Below, piece after piece: positions 18,187 to 26,941 of a DNA stretch of 64,000 bases. The translations under genes and the position numbers were made by a program. The notes under the pieces were generated by a model. That model made no database searches. It saw only the letters and a program-made list of their open reading frames with translations, and had not been told where the DNA came from. Positions within the stretch are counted from its first letter, which is position 1; every line of letters starts with the position of its first letter. Origin of the DNA: Pseudonocardia sp. HH130630-07 (GTDB lineage: Bacteria; Actinomycetota; Actinomycetes; Mycobacteriales; Pseudonocardiaceae); contig NZ_CP013854.1 in NCBI RefSeq assembly GCF_001698125.1, forward strand, positions 5,642,001-5,706,000, read 5' to 3'.

Positions 18187-18555
18187 GTGACCTGTCCCTG
18201 CGGCACCGGGCGCCCATTCGACGCCTGCTGCGGCCCGGTGCTCGGCGGCCGACCGGCCCCGACCGCCGAGGCGTTGATGCGCAGCCGCTACACCGCGTTC
18301 GTCCGGGGCGACGCGGCGCACCTGCTGGCGTCCTGGCACCCGTCGACCCGGCCGCGCCGGCTGCGCCCGGAGCCCGGTCCGGTGTGGACCGGGCTGGAGA
18401 TCGTGGACCGCTCCGGCGGGACGATGTTCGAGACCGACGGCGTCGTCGAGTTCCGGGCGCACCGGACCGACGGCGTGCTGCACGAGCGGAGCCGGTTCGT
18501 CCGGGAGGACGGGCGCTGGTACTACGTGGACGGCGAGATCTCCCCCGATCGGTAA
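18187..18555 (+). CDS. YchJ/UPF0225-like SEC-C zinc-binding protein
   Basis: The 122-residue protein starts with a SEC-C-type zinc motif (CPCGTGRPFDACCGP) followed by the YchJ domain, seen in AEALMRSRYTAFVRGDAAHLL, VDRSGGTMFETDGVVEFRA and RFVREDGRWYYVDGE. The biochemical role of this family is not established. GTG 18187 is chosen because it places the Cys motif at the N-terminus and follows a leaderless-type -10 box. It is divergent from the cob operon. Confidence 0.85.
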   Translation: MTCPCGTGRPFDACCGPVLGGRPAPTAEALMRSRYTAFVRGDAAHLLASWHPSTRPRRLRPEPGPVWTGLEIVDRSGGTMFETDGVVEFRAHRTDGVLHERSRFVREDGRWYYVDGEISPDR

Positions 18556-18607
18556 CGATCAGCCCACGTTTGCGACTCCTTGTTCACATCACGCAGGGGG
18601 AGCCACG

Positions 18608-19339
18608 ATGGGTAGAGCGGATCAGCCACGGAACGACGACGGCACCTGGAAGTGCGGAGCCAAACCGGCCGGGAAGAGGCCCGTCGCTGGAGGTGTCGGC
18701 GCGGCGCTCGTCGCGGTGGCGGTCGCTGCCGCCGGTGGCGGACTGGGCGCCATCGGCGGCGCTTCTGGTGCCGCCGGGAGCACGGCGGGCGCAGGCTCGT
18801 CGGTCTCGTCCGGCTCGGGCGGCTCGGGTTCGGGCGGCTCGGCCTCCCGCTCCGGCGGCCGGGGGTCGGAGTCCCGCTCCGTACGGGCCCGCGACCGCGA
18901 CCAGGACGGCGTGGCCCGCCGCCTCGCCCGGTCCGGGCGCCAGGTCCGGCGGCTCGACGGGGCCGTCGGCACCGACTGCTCGGCCGTCTCCTACGGCGAG
19001 GTCCGCACGTTCTTCGCCGGGCGCCCCTGCACCGCGGTGGCCCGGGTGCTGTTCGAGGTCCGCGAGGGCGGCGCACGGGTGGTCGTCGCGGTCGCGGTCG
19101 TCGACATGCCCGACGGCGACGGCGACGGCGCGCGGGCGCTGCAGCGACTGGTCGACACGCACGGCACCGGCAACGTCCGCGAGCTGCGCACCCGCCCGCC
19201 CGTCCGGTGGACCGGCCGCTACTACCGGTCGGCGCGATCGGGGTCGACCGTCGTCAACGCCCAGGCCGAACCGGCGGGTACGGGGCGGGCGGGCGGCCGC
19301 CTGGCCGCGGCCGTCGCCCGGGACGCGGCCCGCGACTGA
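18608..19339 (+). CDS. Hypothetical single-pass membrane protein with Ser/Gly linker
   Basis: I do not recognise this family. The 243-residue protein has a short basic cytoplasmic head containing DDGTWKCGAKPAGKR, one hydrophobic helix (about residues 27-52, alanine/valine/glycine-rich), then a Ser/Gly-rich low-complexity linker (about 58-90). After the linker comes an Arg/Asp-rich segment and a compact domain with two cysteines (GTDCSAVSY and GRPCTAVAR) that could form a disulfide outside the cell. ATG 18608 follows GGGGGAG. The layout resembles a membrane-tethered extracellular domain. It has no obvious operon partner. Confidence 0.7.
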   Translation: MGRADQPRNDDGTWKCGAKPAGKRPVAGGVGAALVAVAVAAAGGGLGAIGGASGAAGSTAGAGSSVSSGSGGSGSGGSASRSGGRGSESRSVRARDRDQDGVARRLARSGRQVRRLDGAVGTDCSAVSYGEVRTFFAGRPCTAVARVLFEVREGGARVVVAVAVVDMPDGDGDGARALQRLVDTHGTGNVRELRTRPPVRWTGRYYRSARSGSTVVNAQAEPAGTGRAGGRLAAAVARDAARD

Positions 19340-19417
19340 CCGGGCCCCGTCCCGACCGTGACCGGGAACCGGGGTGGCAGCCGCCCGCCGGCACTGTCGA
19401 CCCGGTCCCGGCCCGGC

Positions 19418-19423
19418 TAGCGT
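19418..19423 (+). promoter_or_regulatory. -10 element of a probable leaderless promoter (CoA transferase)
   Basis: TAGCGT is followed by eight bases and GTG 19432. It matches the actinobacterial TANNNT -10 pattern, and there is no Shine-Dalgarno sequence before the start. Confidence 0.4.
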
Positions 19424-19431
19424 GCCGGGGC

Positions 19432-20610
19432 GTGGATCACTCACCGCTCGACGACGCGCCCACCGGAGGACCGCTGGACGGCGTGCTGGTCGCCGACTTC
19501 TCCCGGGTCCTGGCCGGGCCGTACGCCACGATGATGCTGGGCGACCTCGGCGCCACGGTGGTGAAGGTCGAGGGCCCGGGCGGCGACGACACCCGGACCT
19601 GGAAGCCGCCGGTCCGCACCGACCCCGAGCACGGCAACATCGCGACCTACTACCTGTCGATCAACCGCAACAAGCGCTCGGTGGTGCTCGACCTGCGCGA
19701 TCCGGCCGACCTCGCCGCCGCGCACCGGCTGGCCGAGCGTGCCGACGTCGTCGTCGAGAACATGAAACCGGGCGGAATGGCCCGGTTCGGGCTCGACCAC
19801 GCCGCCGTCGCGGAGCGCAACCCGTCGGTCGTCTACTGCTCGATCTCGGGGTTCGGCGACCGCGGCGGCGCCCACCTGCCCGGCTACGACCTGCTCGTAC
19901 AGGCGGTGTCCGGCCTGATGAGCGTCACGGGCGCGGCCGACGGGCCGCCGTACCGGGCGGGCGTCGCGGTGTTCGACGTGCTCACCGGCCTGCACGCCGC
20001 CCTCGCCGTCACGGCGGCACTGCAGCACCGCGAACGGACCGGCGAGGGGCAGCTGCTCCGCACGAACCTGCTCGCGGTCGCGATGTCGACGCTGGTCAAC
20101 CAGACCGAGGCCTACGTCGCCGCCGGGGCGGTGCCGCACCGGATGGGCAACGAGCACCCCAGCGTCTTCCCCTACCAGCCGATGCCCACCGGCGACGGCG
20201 AGCTGATCGTGATCGCGGCCAACGACGCGCAGTTCCGCAAGCTCGCGACCGTGCTCGGTGACCCGGCGATGGCCGAGGACCCGCGGTTCACCACGATGTC
20301 GGACCGGATCACCCACCGCGTCGAGATCGAGCAGCGTCTGCGTGCCCGGCTGGCCACGCGCTCCGCGCAGGAGTGGTACACCGCCATCACCGCGGCCGGG
20401 GTGCCCTGCGGGCCGATCAACTCGGTCGCCGAGGGCGTAGCGCTCGCCGAGGAGCTCGGCCTGGACCCGGTCGTCCGCGCGCCGGACGCGGCCGCCGTGC
20501 CGACCGTGCGCAACCCGGTCGACTACTCGGCGACGCCGCCGTCCTACCGGCGCTCGCCTCCCCCGGCCGGCGCCGACTCGGCCGAGGTGCGGGACTGGCT
20601 CGACCGCTGA
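19432..20610 (+). CDS. CaiB/BaiF-family CoA transferase
   Basis: This class III CoA transferase has 392 residues. Typical features are GVLVADFSRVLAGPYATMML at the N-terminus, VVKVEGPGGDDTR, the RNKRSVVLDLRDP segment, VVVENMKPGGMARFGLD, and LPGYDLLVQA, which supplies the catalytic Asp near residue 157. The family moves CoA between carboxylic acids (formyl, carnitine, succinyl and others), but the acids used here cannot be deduced. It stands alone, and its GTG start is probably leaderless. Confidence 0.9.
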   Translation: MDHSPLDDAPTGGPLDGVLVADFSRVLAGPYATMMLGDLGATVVKVEGPGGDDTRTWKPPVRTDPEHGNIATYYLSINRNKRSVVLDLRDPADLAAAHRLAERADVVVENMKPGGMARFGLDHAAVAERNPSVVYCSISGFGDRGGAHLPGYDLLVQAVSGLMSVTGAADGPPYRAGVAVFDVLTGLHAALAVTAALQHRERTGEGQLLRTNLLAVAMSTLVNQTEAYVAAGAVPHRMGNEHPSVFPYQPMPTGDGELIVIAANDAQFRKLATVLGDPAMAEDPRFTTMSDRITHRVEIEQRLRARLATRSAQEWYTAITAAGVPCGPINSVAEGVALAEELGLDPVVRAPDAAAVPTVRNPVDYSATPPSYRRSPPPAGADSAEVRDWLDR

Positions 20611-20620
20611 CCGGATTATG

Positions 20621-20642
20621 GAGAGCGGCACTGTCCGCTATC
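20621..20642. promoter_or_regulatory. Operator-like inverted repeat upstream of DUF4188 gene
   Basis: GAGAGCGG (20621-20628) and CCGCTATC (20635-20642) are inverted with one mismatch around a six-base spacer, about 40 bases before the DUF4188 start. The size and symmetry fit a dimeric TetR/MarR-type repressor site. No cognate regulator is adjacent. Confidence 0.35.
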
Positions 20643-20679
20643 TGTCATGCTTCCCGTACCCGACACGAGGAGCAGCCCG

Positions 20680-21162
20680 ATGGCGCACTACGCCCGCACG
20701 ACGTCCGAGCCCACCGAGCACGACATCGTCGTCTTCCTGATCGGGATGCGGATCAACAAGCCGTGGCGGCCGGACGCCTGGCTGCCCGCCTTCGCCGCGA
20801 TGCCCCGGATGCTCGCGGAGCTGTCCGCGGACCCGGACTCCGGGCTGCTCGGATACCGGACGCTGATCGGCGCCGGCGGGCCGCTGGTCGTGCAGTACTG
20901 GCGGGACCGCGAGTCGCTGTTCTCCTACGCCGTCGACGCCTCGGGCGAGCACCGCCCGGCCTGGGCGGCGTTCAACCGGCGGGCCCGCCGGGTACCGGGC
21001 GCGGTGGGTATCTGGCACGAGACGTTCGCGGTCGGGGAGTTCGAGACGTGCTACGGCGACATGCCGCCCGCCGGCCTGGCCCTGGCCCTCGGTACCCGCC
21101 CCGTCGACGGCCGGAACACCGACGCGCGCAGCCGCCTCACCAGGCCCGGCGCCGCCGCGTGA
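20680..21162 (+). CDS. DUF4188 domain protein
   Basis: The 160-residue protein matches the pattern of DUF4188 proteins: IVVFLIGMRINKPWRP near the N-terminus, GLLGYRTLIGAGGPLVVQYW, and HETFAVGEFETCYGDMPPAGL. The fold is related to dimeric alpha/beta-barrel monooxygenase-like domains; the enzymatic role is unknown. ATG 20680 follows GAGGAG with a good spacer; an in-frame ATG at 20647 would add 11 residues. An inverted repeat upstream suggests repressor control. Confidence 0.8.
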   Translation: MAHYARTTSEPTEHDIVVFLIGMRINKPWRPDAWLPAFAAMPRMLAELSADPDSGLLGYRTLIGAGGPLVVQYWRDRESLFSYAVDASGEHRPAWAAFNRRARRVPGAVGIWHETFAVGEFETCYGDMPPAGLALALGTRPVDGRNTDARSRLTRPGAAA

Positions 21163-21258
21163 GAACCGGCCCCGCGCACCCGTCCGCCGCCCGCGCACGG
21201 GATCGGGTGAGCGGGGGCGATCCGGCGAGCGGGACGGCGGCGGGTCCAGACTGGTGGG

Positions 21259-21837
21259 GTGGATCCGAAGGTGCACCGCGTGCTCGACCGACTCCTCACC
21301 GACGCCCGGGCGCACGACGCCGCCGAACCCGACCGCCTGCAGCGCTGGCGGGTCCTGGAACCGGACACCGGTGAACTGCTCGCCTTCCTCGTCCGGCTGG
21401 TCCGGGCCCGGACGGTGGTGGAGATCGGGACCTCCCAGGGGGCCTCGACGCTCGTCCTGGCCGCCGCTCTCGACACCACCGACGGCCGGCTGACCAGCGT
21501 CGACACCGCCGTGCAGGCCGACGCGACCGGGCGACTCGCCGAGGCCGGCCTCGCCGCGCGGGCCGTCTTCTCCCGCGGCGACGGCGGGGCGTACCTGGCC
21601 GGGCTGCCGGAGCGCAGCGTGGACCTGCTGCTCCTCGACGCCGAGCGCACCGAGTACGCCTCCTGGTGGCCGCACCCGGTCCGGGTGCTGCGCCCCGGCG
21701 GGCTGCTCGCGGTGGACAACGCGCTGTCCCACCCGGCCGAGGTCGCTCCGCTCGCGGCCCTGCTCGACGCCGACCCCGGCACGCAGACGGTGACGGTCCC
21801 GGTCGGCAAGGGCCTCCTCCTGGCCACCCGCACCTGA
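21259..21837 (+). CDS. Class I SAM-dependent (O-)methyltransferase
   Basis: The 192-residue protein is a small methyltransferase resembling the CmoM/O-methyltransferase 3 group. The SAM-binding motif I reads VVEIGTSQGASTLVLAAAL, the acidic loop RLTSVDTA follows, motif IV is VDLLLLDAERTEYASWW, and the late motif is VLRPGGLLAVDNALS. The acceptor is unknown. GTG 21259 follows CAGACT by six bases with no clear Shine-Dalgarno sequence, so the transcript may be leaderless. It is a single gene between DUF4188 and a DJ-1 gene on the same strand. Confidence 0.82.
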   Translation: MDPKVHRVLDRLLTDARAHDAAEPDRLQRWRVLEPDTGELLAFLVRLVRARTVVEIGTSQGASTLVLAAALDTTDGRLTSVDTAVQADATGRLAEAGLAARAVFSRGDGGAYLAGLPERSVDLLLLDAERTEYASWWPHPVRVLRPGGLLAVDNALSHPAEVAPLAALLDADPGTQTVTVPVGKGLLLATRT

Positions 21838-21937
21838 CCCACCACACCCCGCCATTACGTGGCGCGGTACGGGCACCGTGACGTGGACCGGAGCGGCACG
21901 CGTCGCGTGGACGGCCCGGCGCGGTGAGGATGGGGAC

Positions 21938-22558
21938 ATGGACCGGATCCCCCGCACCGTCGGCCTGCTGCTCTTCGACGGCTTCGAACTGCTCGACGTG
22001 TTCGGGCCGGTCGAGCTCCTCAGCCGGCTCCCCGACGAGTACACGATCACCTACCTCGCGCCGGACGCAGGTCCCGTGCGCAGCAGCCAGGGCGCCGAGG
22101 TGATCGCCACGGCCTCGCTCGCCGACCCGCCGCCGTCGGACGTCGTGCTGGTGCCGGGCGGCTCCGGCACCCGCCACCTCGCGACGGACCCCGCCTTCCT
22201 CGAGCGGCTCGCGGCCTGGGCCACACCCGCTCCCCTGATCGCCTCGGTCTGCACCGGGTCCGCCCTGCTCGCGGCGGCCGGCCTGCTGGAGGGGTACCGG
22301 GCGACGTCCAACAAGCGCGCCTTCGACTGGGTGACCGGGCACGGGACGGACGTGACCTGGGTGCCGCAGGCCCGGTGGGTGCACGACCGGGACCGGTGGA
22401 CGTCCTCGGGCGTCGCGGCCGGAATGGACATGACGGCCGCCCTGATCGGGCACCTGTCCGGCCCCGAGGCCGCGGCCACGGCGGCCCGGGAGATCGAGCT
22501 GGAGGTCCGCACCGATCCCGACCGGGACCCGTTCGCCGTCCAGTACGGCCTGGCCTGA
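21938..22558 (+). CDS. DJ-1/PfpI-family protein
   Basis: The 206-residue class I glutamine-amidotransferase-like protein has the nucleophile elbow IASVCTGSALLAAAGLLEG (Cys near residue 105) and an acidic residue in FDGFELLDVFGP. The longer form with WVTGHGTDVTWV and WTSSGVAAGMDM resembles isonitrile hydratase and AraC-associated GATase1 proteins. ATG 21938 is preceded by GAGGATGGGG. It could be a hydratase or deglycase; the substrate cannot be named from sequence alone. Confidence 0.82.
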   Translation: MDRIPRTVGLLLFDGFELLDVFGPVELLSRLPDEYTITYLAPDAGPVRSSQGAEVIATASLADPPPSDVVLVPGGSGTRHLATDPAFLERLAAWATPAPLIASVCTGSALLAAAGLLEGYRATSNKRAFDWVTGHGTDVTWVPQARWVHDRDRWTSSGVAAGMDMTAALIGHLSGPEAAATAAREIELEVRTDPDRDPFAVQYGLA

Positions 22559-22596
22559 CCGGATCCGGTCGGGCCGCAGCCCGGCGCGGTGGTTCG

Positions 22597-22613
22597 GGTT
22601 GCGGGCCGCAACC
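22597..22613. promoter_or_regulatory. Palindromic operator candidate upstream of sugar porter
   Basis: GGTTGCGG and CCGCAACC are perfect eight-base inverted arms around a single G, immediately upstream of the porter's ribosome-binding site. As DNA it looks like a repressor site; as RNA it could form a hairpin acting as a terminator for the DJ-1 gene. Confidence 0.4.
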
Positions 22614-22633
22614 GGGCACCGGAGGATCACCCG

Positions 22634-24028
22634 GTGACTTCGGGGGCACCGACGGCGAAGCGGCCGTCACAGTGGGCAATCTGGTTCTTCGGCGCGCTCG
22701 GCGGGATCCTGTGGGGCTTCGACACCGGGGTGATCTCCGGGGCGATCCTCTTCATCCCGGACGACGTCCCGCTCACCTCGCTGCAGGAGGGCATGGTCGT
22801 CTCGGGCCTGCTGGTGGGCGCCATGCTCGGGGCCGGTGCCTCCGGCCGGCTGGCCGACACCCTCGGCCGGCGGCTGCTGATCCTGCTCGGCGGGATCGTG
22901 TTCGTCATCGGCACGCTGGGCACCGCGCTCGGGGTCAGCGTGGCGATGCTCGTCGGGTTCCGGTTCGTGATGGGGATCGGCGTCGGCATCGTGTCCGTCG
23001 TCGTGCCGATGTACCTCTCCGAGCTCGCACCGGCCCACATCCGGGGCCGGTTGACCTCGCTGATGCAGCTGCTCGTGACCGTCGGGATCTTCCTCGCCTA
23101 CGTCACCGCGTACGTCTTCGCCGACGCCCGGGACTGGCGCTGGATGATCGGCCTCGGCGTGGTCCCCGCCGTCGTGCTCGCGATCGGGATCTACACCCAG
23201 CCGGAGAGCCCGCGCTGGCTCGTCGCGCACAAGCCCGACGGCGGTGAGGAGGACGCGCGGCGGCTGCTGCACCGGCTCCGCGGCACCCCGGAGAGCGCCG
23301 ACGCCGAGCTCGACGAGATCAAGGAGAGCGTGCGCGTCGAGCGCGAGCACACCGAGAAGGTCTCGATCCGCAGCCTGTTCGCCCCGCGGCTGCGCAAGCT
23401 GATGGTCATCGGGCTGCTGCTGGTGTTCTTCCAGAACTTCGTCGGGATCAACACGATCATCTACTACGCGCCGACGCTGCTCACCGACGTGGGCTTCGGC
23501 GCGACCGGGGCGATCGGCGCCAACGTCGCCATCGGCGCGGTGAACATACTGATGACGCTGCCGGGCATGTACCTGATCGACCGGGCCGGGCGCCGGCCGC
23601 TGTTGCGCTGGGGTGCCCTCGGCATGTGCGCGGCGATGATCCTGCTCTCGGTCACGAACCTGGTCGGCCTGAGCCAGGGCCCGCTGCTGCTCGGGCTGAC
23701 CCTGGCCGGGATCGTCGTCTACATCGCGTCCTTCTCGATCTCCTGGGGCCCGGTGCAGTGGGTGCTGCTGCCCGAGCTGTTCCCGCTGCGGGTGCGGGCC
23801 GGGGCGGTCGCCTTCTGCGTGACCTTCAACTGGCTGTTCAACATGACGGTCGCCTTGCTGTTCCCGAGCCTGCTGGAGATGTTCGGCGCAGGCTGGAACT
23901 TCCTGTTCTTCGCCGTGACCACCGCGCTCGGGTACGTGTACGCGACCCGGCTGCTCCCGGAGACGAAGGGCCGCTCGCTGGAGCAGATCGAGCGTGACCT
24001 GGCCGATCCCGCCGGGGCGCGCTCCTGA
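22634..24028 (+). CDS. MFS sugar porter (SP family)
   Basis: The 464-residue transporter has 12 predicted membrane helices with the sugar-porter signatures: GGILWGFDTGVISGA in helix 1, GRLADTLGRRLL in the helix 2-3 loop, PESPRWLV after helix 6, QNFVGINTIIYYAPT in helix 7, and PETKGRSLEQIE at the C-terminus. It probably imports a monosaccharide by proton symport. GTG 22634 follows GGAGGA with a seven-base spacer. Xylose, glucose or inositol are possible substrates but cannot be separated by eye. It converges on the molybdoenzyme gene. Confidence 0.93.
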   Translation: MTSGAPTAKRPSQWAIWFFGALGGILWGFDTGVISGAILFIPDDVPLTSLQEGMVVSGLLVGAMLGAGASGRLADTLGRRLLILLGGIVFVIGTLGTALGVSVAMLVGFRFVMGIGVGIVSVVVPMYLSELAPAHIRGRLTSLMQLLVTVGIFLAYVTAYVFADARDWRWMIGLGVVPAVVLAIGIYTQPESPRWLVAHKPDGGEEDARRLLHRLRGTPESADAELDEIKESVRVEREHTEKVSIRSLFAPRLRKLMVIGLLLVFFQNFVGINTIIYYAPTLLTDVGFGATGAIGANVAIGAVNILMTLPGMYLIDRAGRRPLLRWGALGMCAAMILLSVTNLVGLSQGPLLLGLTLAGIVVYIASFSISWGPVQWVLLPELFPLRVRAGAVAFCVTFNWLFNMTVALLFPSLLEMFGAGWNFLFFAVTTALGYVYATRLLPETKGRSLEQIERDLADPAGARS

Positions 24029-24040
24029 CCGGTCCCGCGC

Positions 24041-26326
24041 TCAGGGGGCCCGGTGCACCCGGACCTCGGGCGCCGGGTGGTCGAACCGCTGCACCGCGAC
24101 CGCGCACAGCTGTCCGGTGCAGCCCTGGGCCAGCCGGGACGAGCCCCGGTCGCGGGTGACGGCGTTCGGGTTGCCGTGCACGCACAGCCCGTCGTCGCCG
24201 AACTCCGGCCGCTCGGGGTCGGGGCGCGGGTCCCACCAGGCCCCGGTCGGGAGCTGGAGGACCCCCGGCCGGATGTCGTCGGTGAGCCGGGCCGTGGCGA
24301 GGCAGGCCCCGCGGTCGTTGTGCAGGCGGACCACGTCGTCGTCGGCGATGCCGAGCCCGGCCGCGTCGGCCGGATGGATCCGCAGCACCTCGCGTCCGCC
24401 CCGCTTCGCCCCGGCGCTGCGCGCGCCGAAGTCGAGCTGTGAGTGCAGCCGGGTCGCCGGCTGGTTCGCCACCAGCCAGAACGGGTGCCGGTCGTCGGGT
24501 TGCTCGGCCGGCGGGAGCCAGGCGGGATGGCCGGGGCAGTCGTCGTAGCCGTGGGCGGCGATCGTCGCCGAGCCCACCTGCACCCGGCCGGACGGCGTCG
24601 GCAGCGGGTCCGCGACCGGGTCGGCCCGGAACCGGGCGAGCACGCCGCCGTCGTCGGGGCGCTGCGGCAGTGCCAGCTCGCCGCGTTCCCAGAACTCCGC
24701 GAAGTCCGGGGCGGGGTCACCGCGGCGGGCGAGCGCGACCCGGGTCCGCTCGTACATGTGCTCCAGCCACCCGCGGGCGGTGCGCCCCTCGGTGAACTCC
24801 GCCCCGCGGCCGAGCCGGTGCGCGAGGTCGGCGAGCACGTCGTAGTCGTCGCGGGCCTCGCCGGGCACCGGGACGAGCTGCTTCATCGCGATCACCAGTG
24901 GATCGGATCCGGTGGGCCCGATGTCGTCGCGCTCGATCGTCATCGTCGACGGCAGCACGACGTCGGCGTGCCGGGCGGTGGCGGTCCACACCGGGTCGTG
25001 CACGACGAAGGTGTCCAGCTCGGCGACCGCGCGGCGCAGCCGGCGCAGGTCCTGGTGGTGGTGGAACGGGTTTCCGCCGGACCACCAGGCCAGCCGGACG
25101 TGCGGGTAGCGGTGCACGGCGCCGTCGTAGGCGTAGCGCTCGCCCGGGTGCAGCAGCATGTCCGCGACCCGGGCGACCGGGATCATCGCCGGCACCGGGT
25201 TCGGGACCCGGGAGAACGACGGCACCGGTACGGCGTTGCGCGTGCGGCCGTAGTGACCGAGCGAGCCGAGCCCGTAGACGAACCCGCCACCGGGCAGCCC
25301 GATCTGGCCCAGCACCGCGGCGAGCGCGGTACCACCCCAGACCGGCTGCTCACCGTGTTCGGCGCGCTGCAGCGACTGCGCGACGGTGACCAGGCTGCGC
25401 CCGCCGGCGATCCGCCCGGCCAGCTCGCGGATCGTCGTCGCAGGGATGCCCGTGATCCCGGCGGCCCAGTCGGCGTCCCGGGCCGGGGTGCCGAACAGGT
25501 GGCCGCGCAGGGTGTCCCAGCCGTCGCAGTGGGTGGCGAGGAAGTCCGCGTCGTGCCGGTTCCCGGCGACGACGGTGTGCATGAGCCCCAGCATCAGCGC
25601 GACGTCGGTGCCGGGACGGATCGGTAGCCAGGTGGCGTCGACCTCCTCGGGCAGGTCCGGACGCAGCGGGCTGACCAGCACGAAGCGGGCTCCACGGGCC
25701 CGGGCGGCGCGCATCGCACCGCGTTCGACGTGCCGGGAGACCCCGCCGGGGGCGATCCCGGAGTTCTTCAGCGCCATCCCGCCGAAGGCCAGGACGGTGT
25801 CGGTGTGCGCCGCGACCTGGTCCCAGCTGACCGAGTGCCGGGTGACGGCGTCGAAGCCGCCGAGGATCTGCGGGACGATCACCTCGGCCGCACCGCCGGA
25901 GTAGGTGTTGACCGAGCGGGTGTAGCCACCGGTCACCGCGAGGAACCGGTGCAGCTGGCCCTGGGCGTGGTGGAACCGCCCCGCCGACGCCCAGCCGTAG
26001 GAGCCGCCGTAGACCGCGGCGTCGCCGTGGGTCGAACGCACCCGGTGGGTCTCGGCGGCCAGCCGGTCGAGCACCGCGTCCCAGGACACCGTCAGGTACC
26101 CGTCGCGCCCGCGGCCGGGATCCCGGCCGGGGCCGCGCTCCCACCAGCCCCGGCGCACCGCGGGGGCGGTGACCCGGGCCGGGTGGCCGACCGCCGACGG
26201 GACGTTGTCCAGCACCGGTGAGGGGTCCGGGTCGTCGCGGTGCGGGCGCACCCGCAGGCGGCCGCCGTCGAACCGGACGGTGTAGGCGCCCCAGTGCGCG
26301 CTGTGGGTCTTCTCGGTCTCGGTCAC
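24041..26326 (-). CDS. BisC/TorA-type molybdopterin oxidoreductase
   Basis: The 761-residue single-subunit enzyme of the DMSO reductase family lacks an N-terminal Cys motif for an iron-sulfur cluster. It has the GSYGWASAGRFHHAQ stretch expected for the Ser ligand to molybdenum in BisC, DorA and TorA. Other family marks are HSVSWDQVAAHTDTVLAFGG, PSTMTIERDDIG, and the C-terminal dinucleotide-binding domain with FWLVANQPATRLHSQLD and CVHGNPNAVTRD. No Tat signal is seen, so it is probably cytoplasmic, reducing biotin- or methionine-sulfoxide or an N-oxide. GTG 26326 follows GGAG; the longer frame reaching 27754 is spurious. Confidence 0.88.
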   Translation of the reverse strand: MTETEKTHSAHWGAYTVRFDGGRLRVRPHRDDPDPSPVLDNVPSAVGHPARVTAPAVRRGWWERGPGRDPGRGRDGYLTVSWDAVLDRLAAETHRVRSTHGDAAVYGGSYGWASAGRFHHAQGQLHRFLAVTGGYTRSVNTYSGGAAEVIVPQILGGFDAVTRHSVSWDQVAAHTDTVLAFGGMALKNSGIAPGGVSRHVERGAMRAARARGARFVLVSPLRPDLPEEVDATWLPIRPGTDVALMLGLMHTVVAGNRHDADFLATHCDGWDTLRGHLFGTPARDADWAAGITGIPATTIRELAGRIAGGRSLVTVAQSLQRAEHGEQPVWGGTALAAVLGQIGLPGGGFVYGLGSLGHYGRTRNAVPVPSFSRVPNPVPAMIPVARVADMLLHPGERYAYDGAVHRYPHVRLAWWSGGNPFHHHQDLRRLRRAVAELDTFVVHDPVWTATARHADVVLPSTMTIERDDIGPTGSDPLVIAMKQLVPVPGEARDDYDVLADLAHRLGRGAEFTEGRTARGWLEHMYERTRVALARRGDPAPDFAEFWERGELALPQRPDDGGVLARFRADPVADPLPTPSGRVQVGSATIAAHGYDDCPGHPAWLPPAEQPDDRHPFWLVANQPATRLHSQLDFGARSAGAKRGGREVLRIHPADAAGLGIADDDVVRLHNDRGACLATARLTDDIRPGVLQLPTGAWWDPRPDPERPEFGDDGLCVHGNPNAVTRDRGSSRLAQGCTGQLCAVAVQRFDHPAPEVRVHRAP

Positions 26327-26371
26327 CGCGCTCCACGGTACGTCCTGCGGCGATCGGGGAACCCCTCCTCC

Positions 26372-26887
26372 ATGACGACCTCCGCGGAGCTGCTCACCGA
26401 TCACTTCGGCCGCGTCGACGAGCTGGTGCACGACGTCACCGCCGGCCTGTCCGACGCCGATCTCGCCCGCCGCCCGGACGCCGCCGCCGGGGCCGGCAAC
26501 CCGATCGGCTGGCTGGTCTGGCACCTGCTCCGGGTCCAGGACGACCACGTGGCCGAGGCGTTCGGGACCGGGCAGGTCTGGACCGACGACGGCTGGGCCG
26601 GCCGGTTCGGCCTGGACCTCGACCCGGGCGACACCGGGTTCGGCCACTCCGACCAGCAGGTCGACGCCGTCCGGACCACCGCGGACCTGCTCGTCGGCTA
26701 CGGCGAGGCCGTGCACGCCCGCACCGTGTCCCACCTGGGCACCCTGACCGACGACGACCTGTCCCGGATCCTGCCGCCCACCCACGGCGCCGGGGTCAGC
26801 CTCGGTGAGCGGCTGGTCAGCGTGCTGGGCGACGACCTCCAGCACGCCGGGCAGGCCGCCTACCTGCGTGGACTGTTCGGCATCTGA
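26372..26887 (+). CDS. DinB/DUF664-family protein
   Basis: The 171-residue four-helix-bundle protein has the conserved histidines of the DinB/YfiT metal site (WLVWHLLRVQDDH and DDLQHAGQAAYLRG). Actinobacterial members are often mycothiol-dependent transferases, so a role in thiol-dependent detoxification is likely but not proven. It is transcribed divergently from the molybdoenzyme with a 45-base gap. The ribosome-binding site is weak (GGGGAA). Confidence 0.82.
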   Translation: MTTSAELLTDHFGRVDELVHDVTAGLSDADLARRPDAAAGAGNPIGWLVWHLLRVQDDHVAEAFGTGQVWTDDGWAGRFGLDLDPGDTGFGHSDQQVDAVRTTADLLVGYGEAVHARTVSHLGTLTDDDLSRILPPTHGAGVSLGERLVSVLGDDLQHAGQAAYLRGLFGI

Positions 26888-26928
26888 CCCGACCGGCCCG
26901 GGCCGCCGGTGGCCCGACCCCGGCCGCA

Positions 26929-26934
26929 TAGGCT
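26929..26934 (+). promoter_or_regulatory. -10 element of a probable leaderless promoter (LysR gene)
   Basis: TAGGCT is followed by seven bases and ATG 26942, with no Shine-Dalgarno sequence. The pattern is the same as at other genes in this window. Confidence 0.45.
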
Positions 26935-26941
26935 GACCGGG

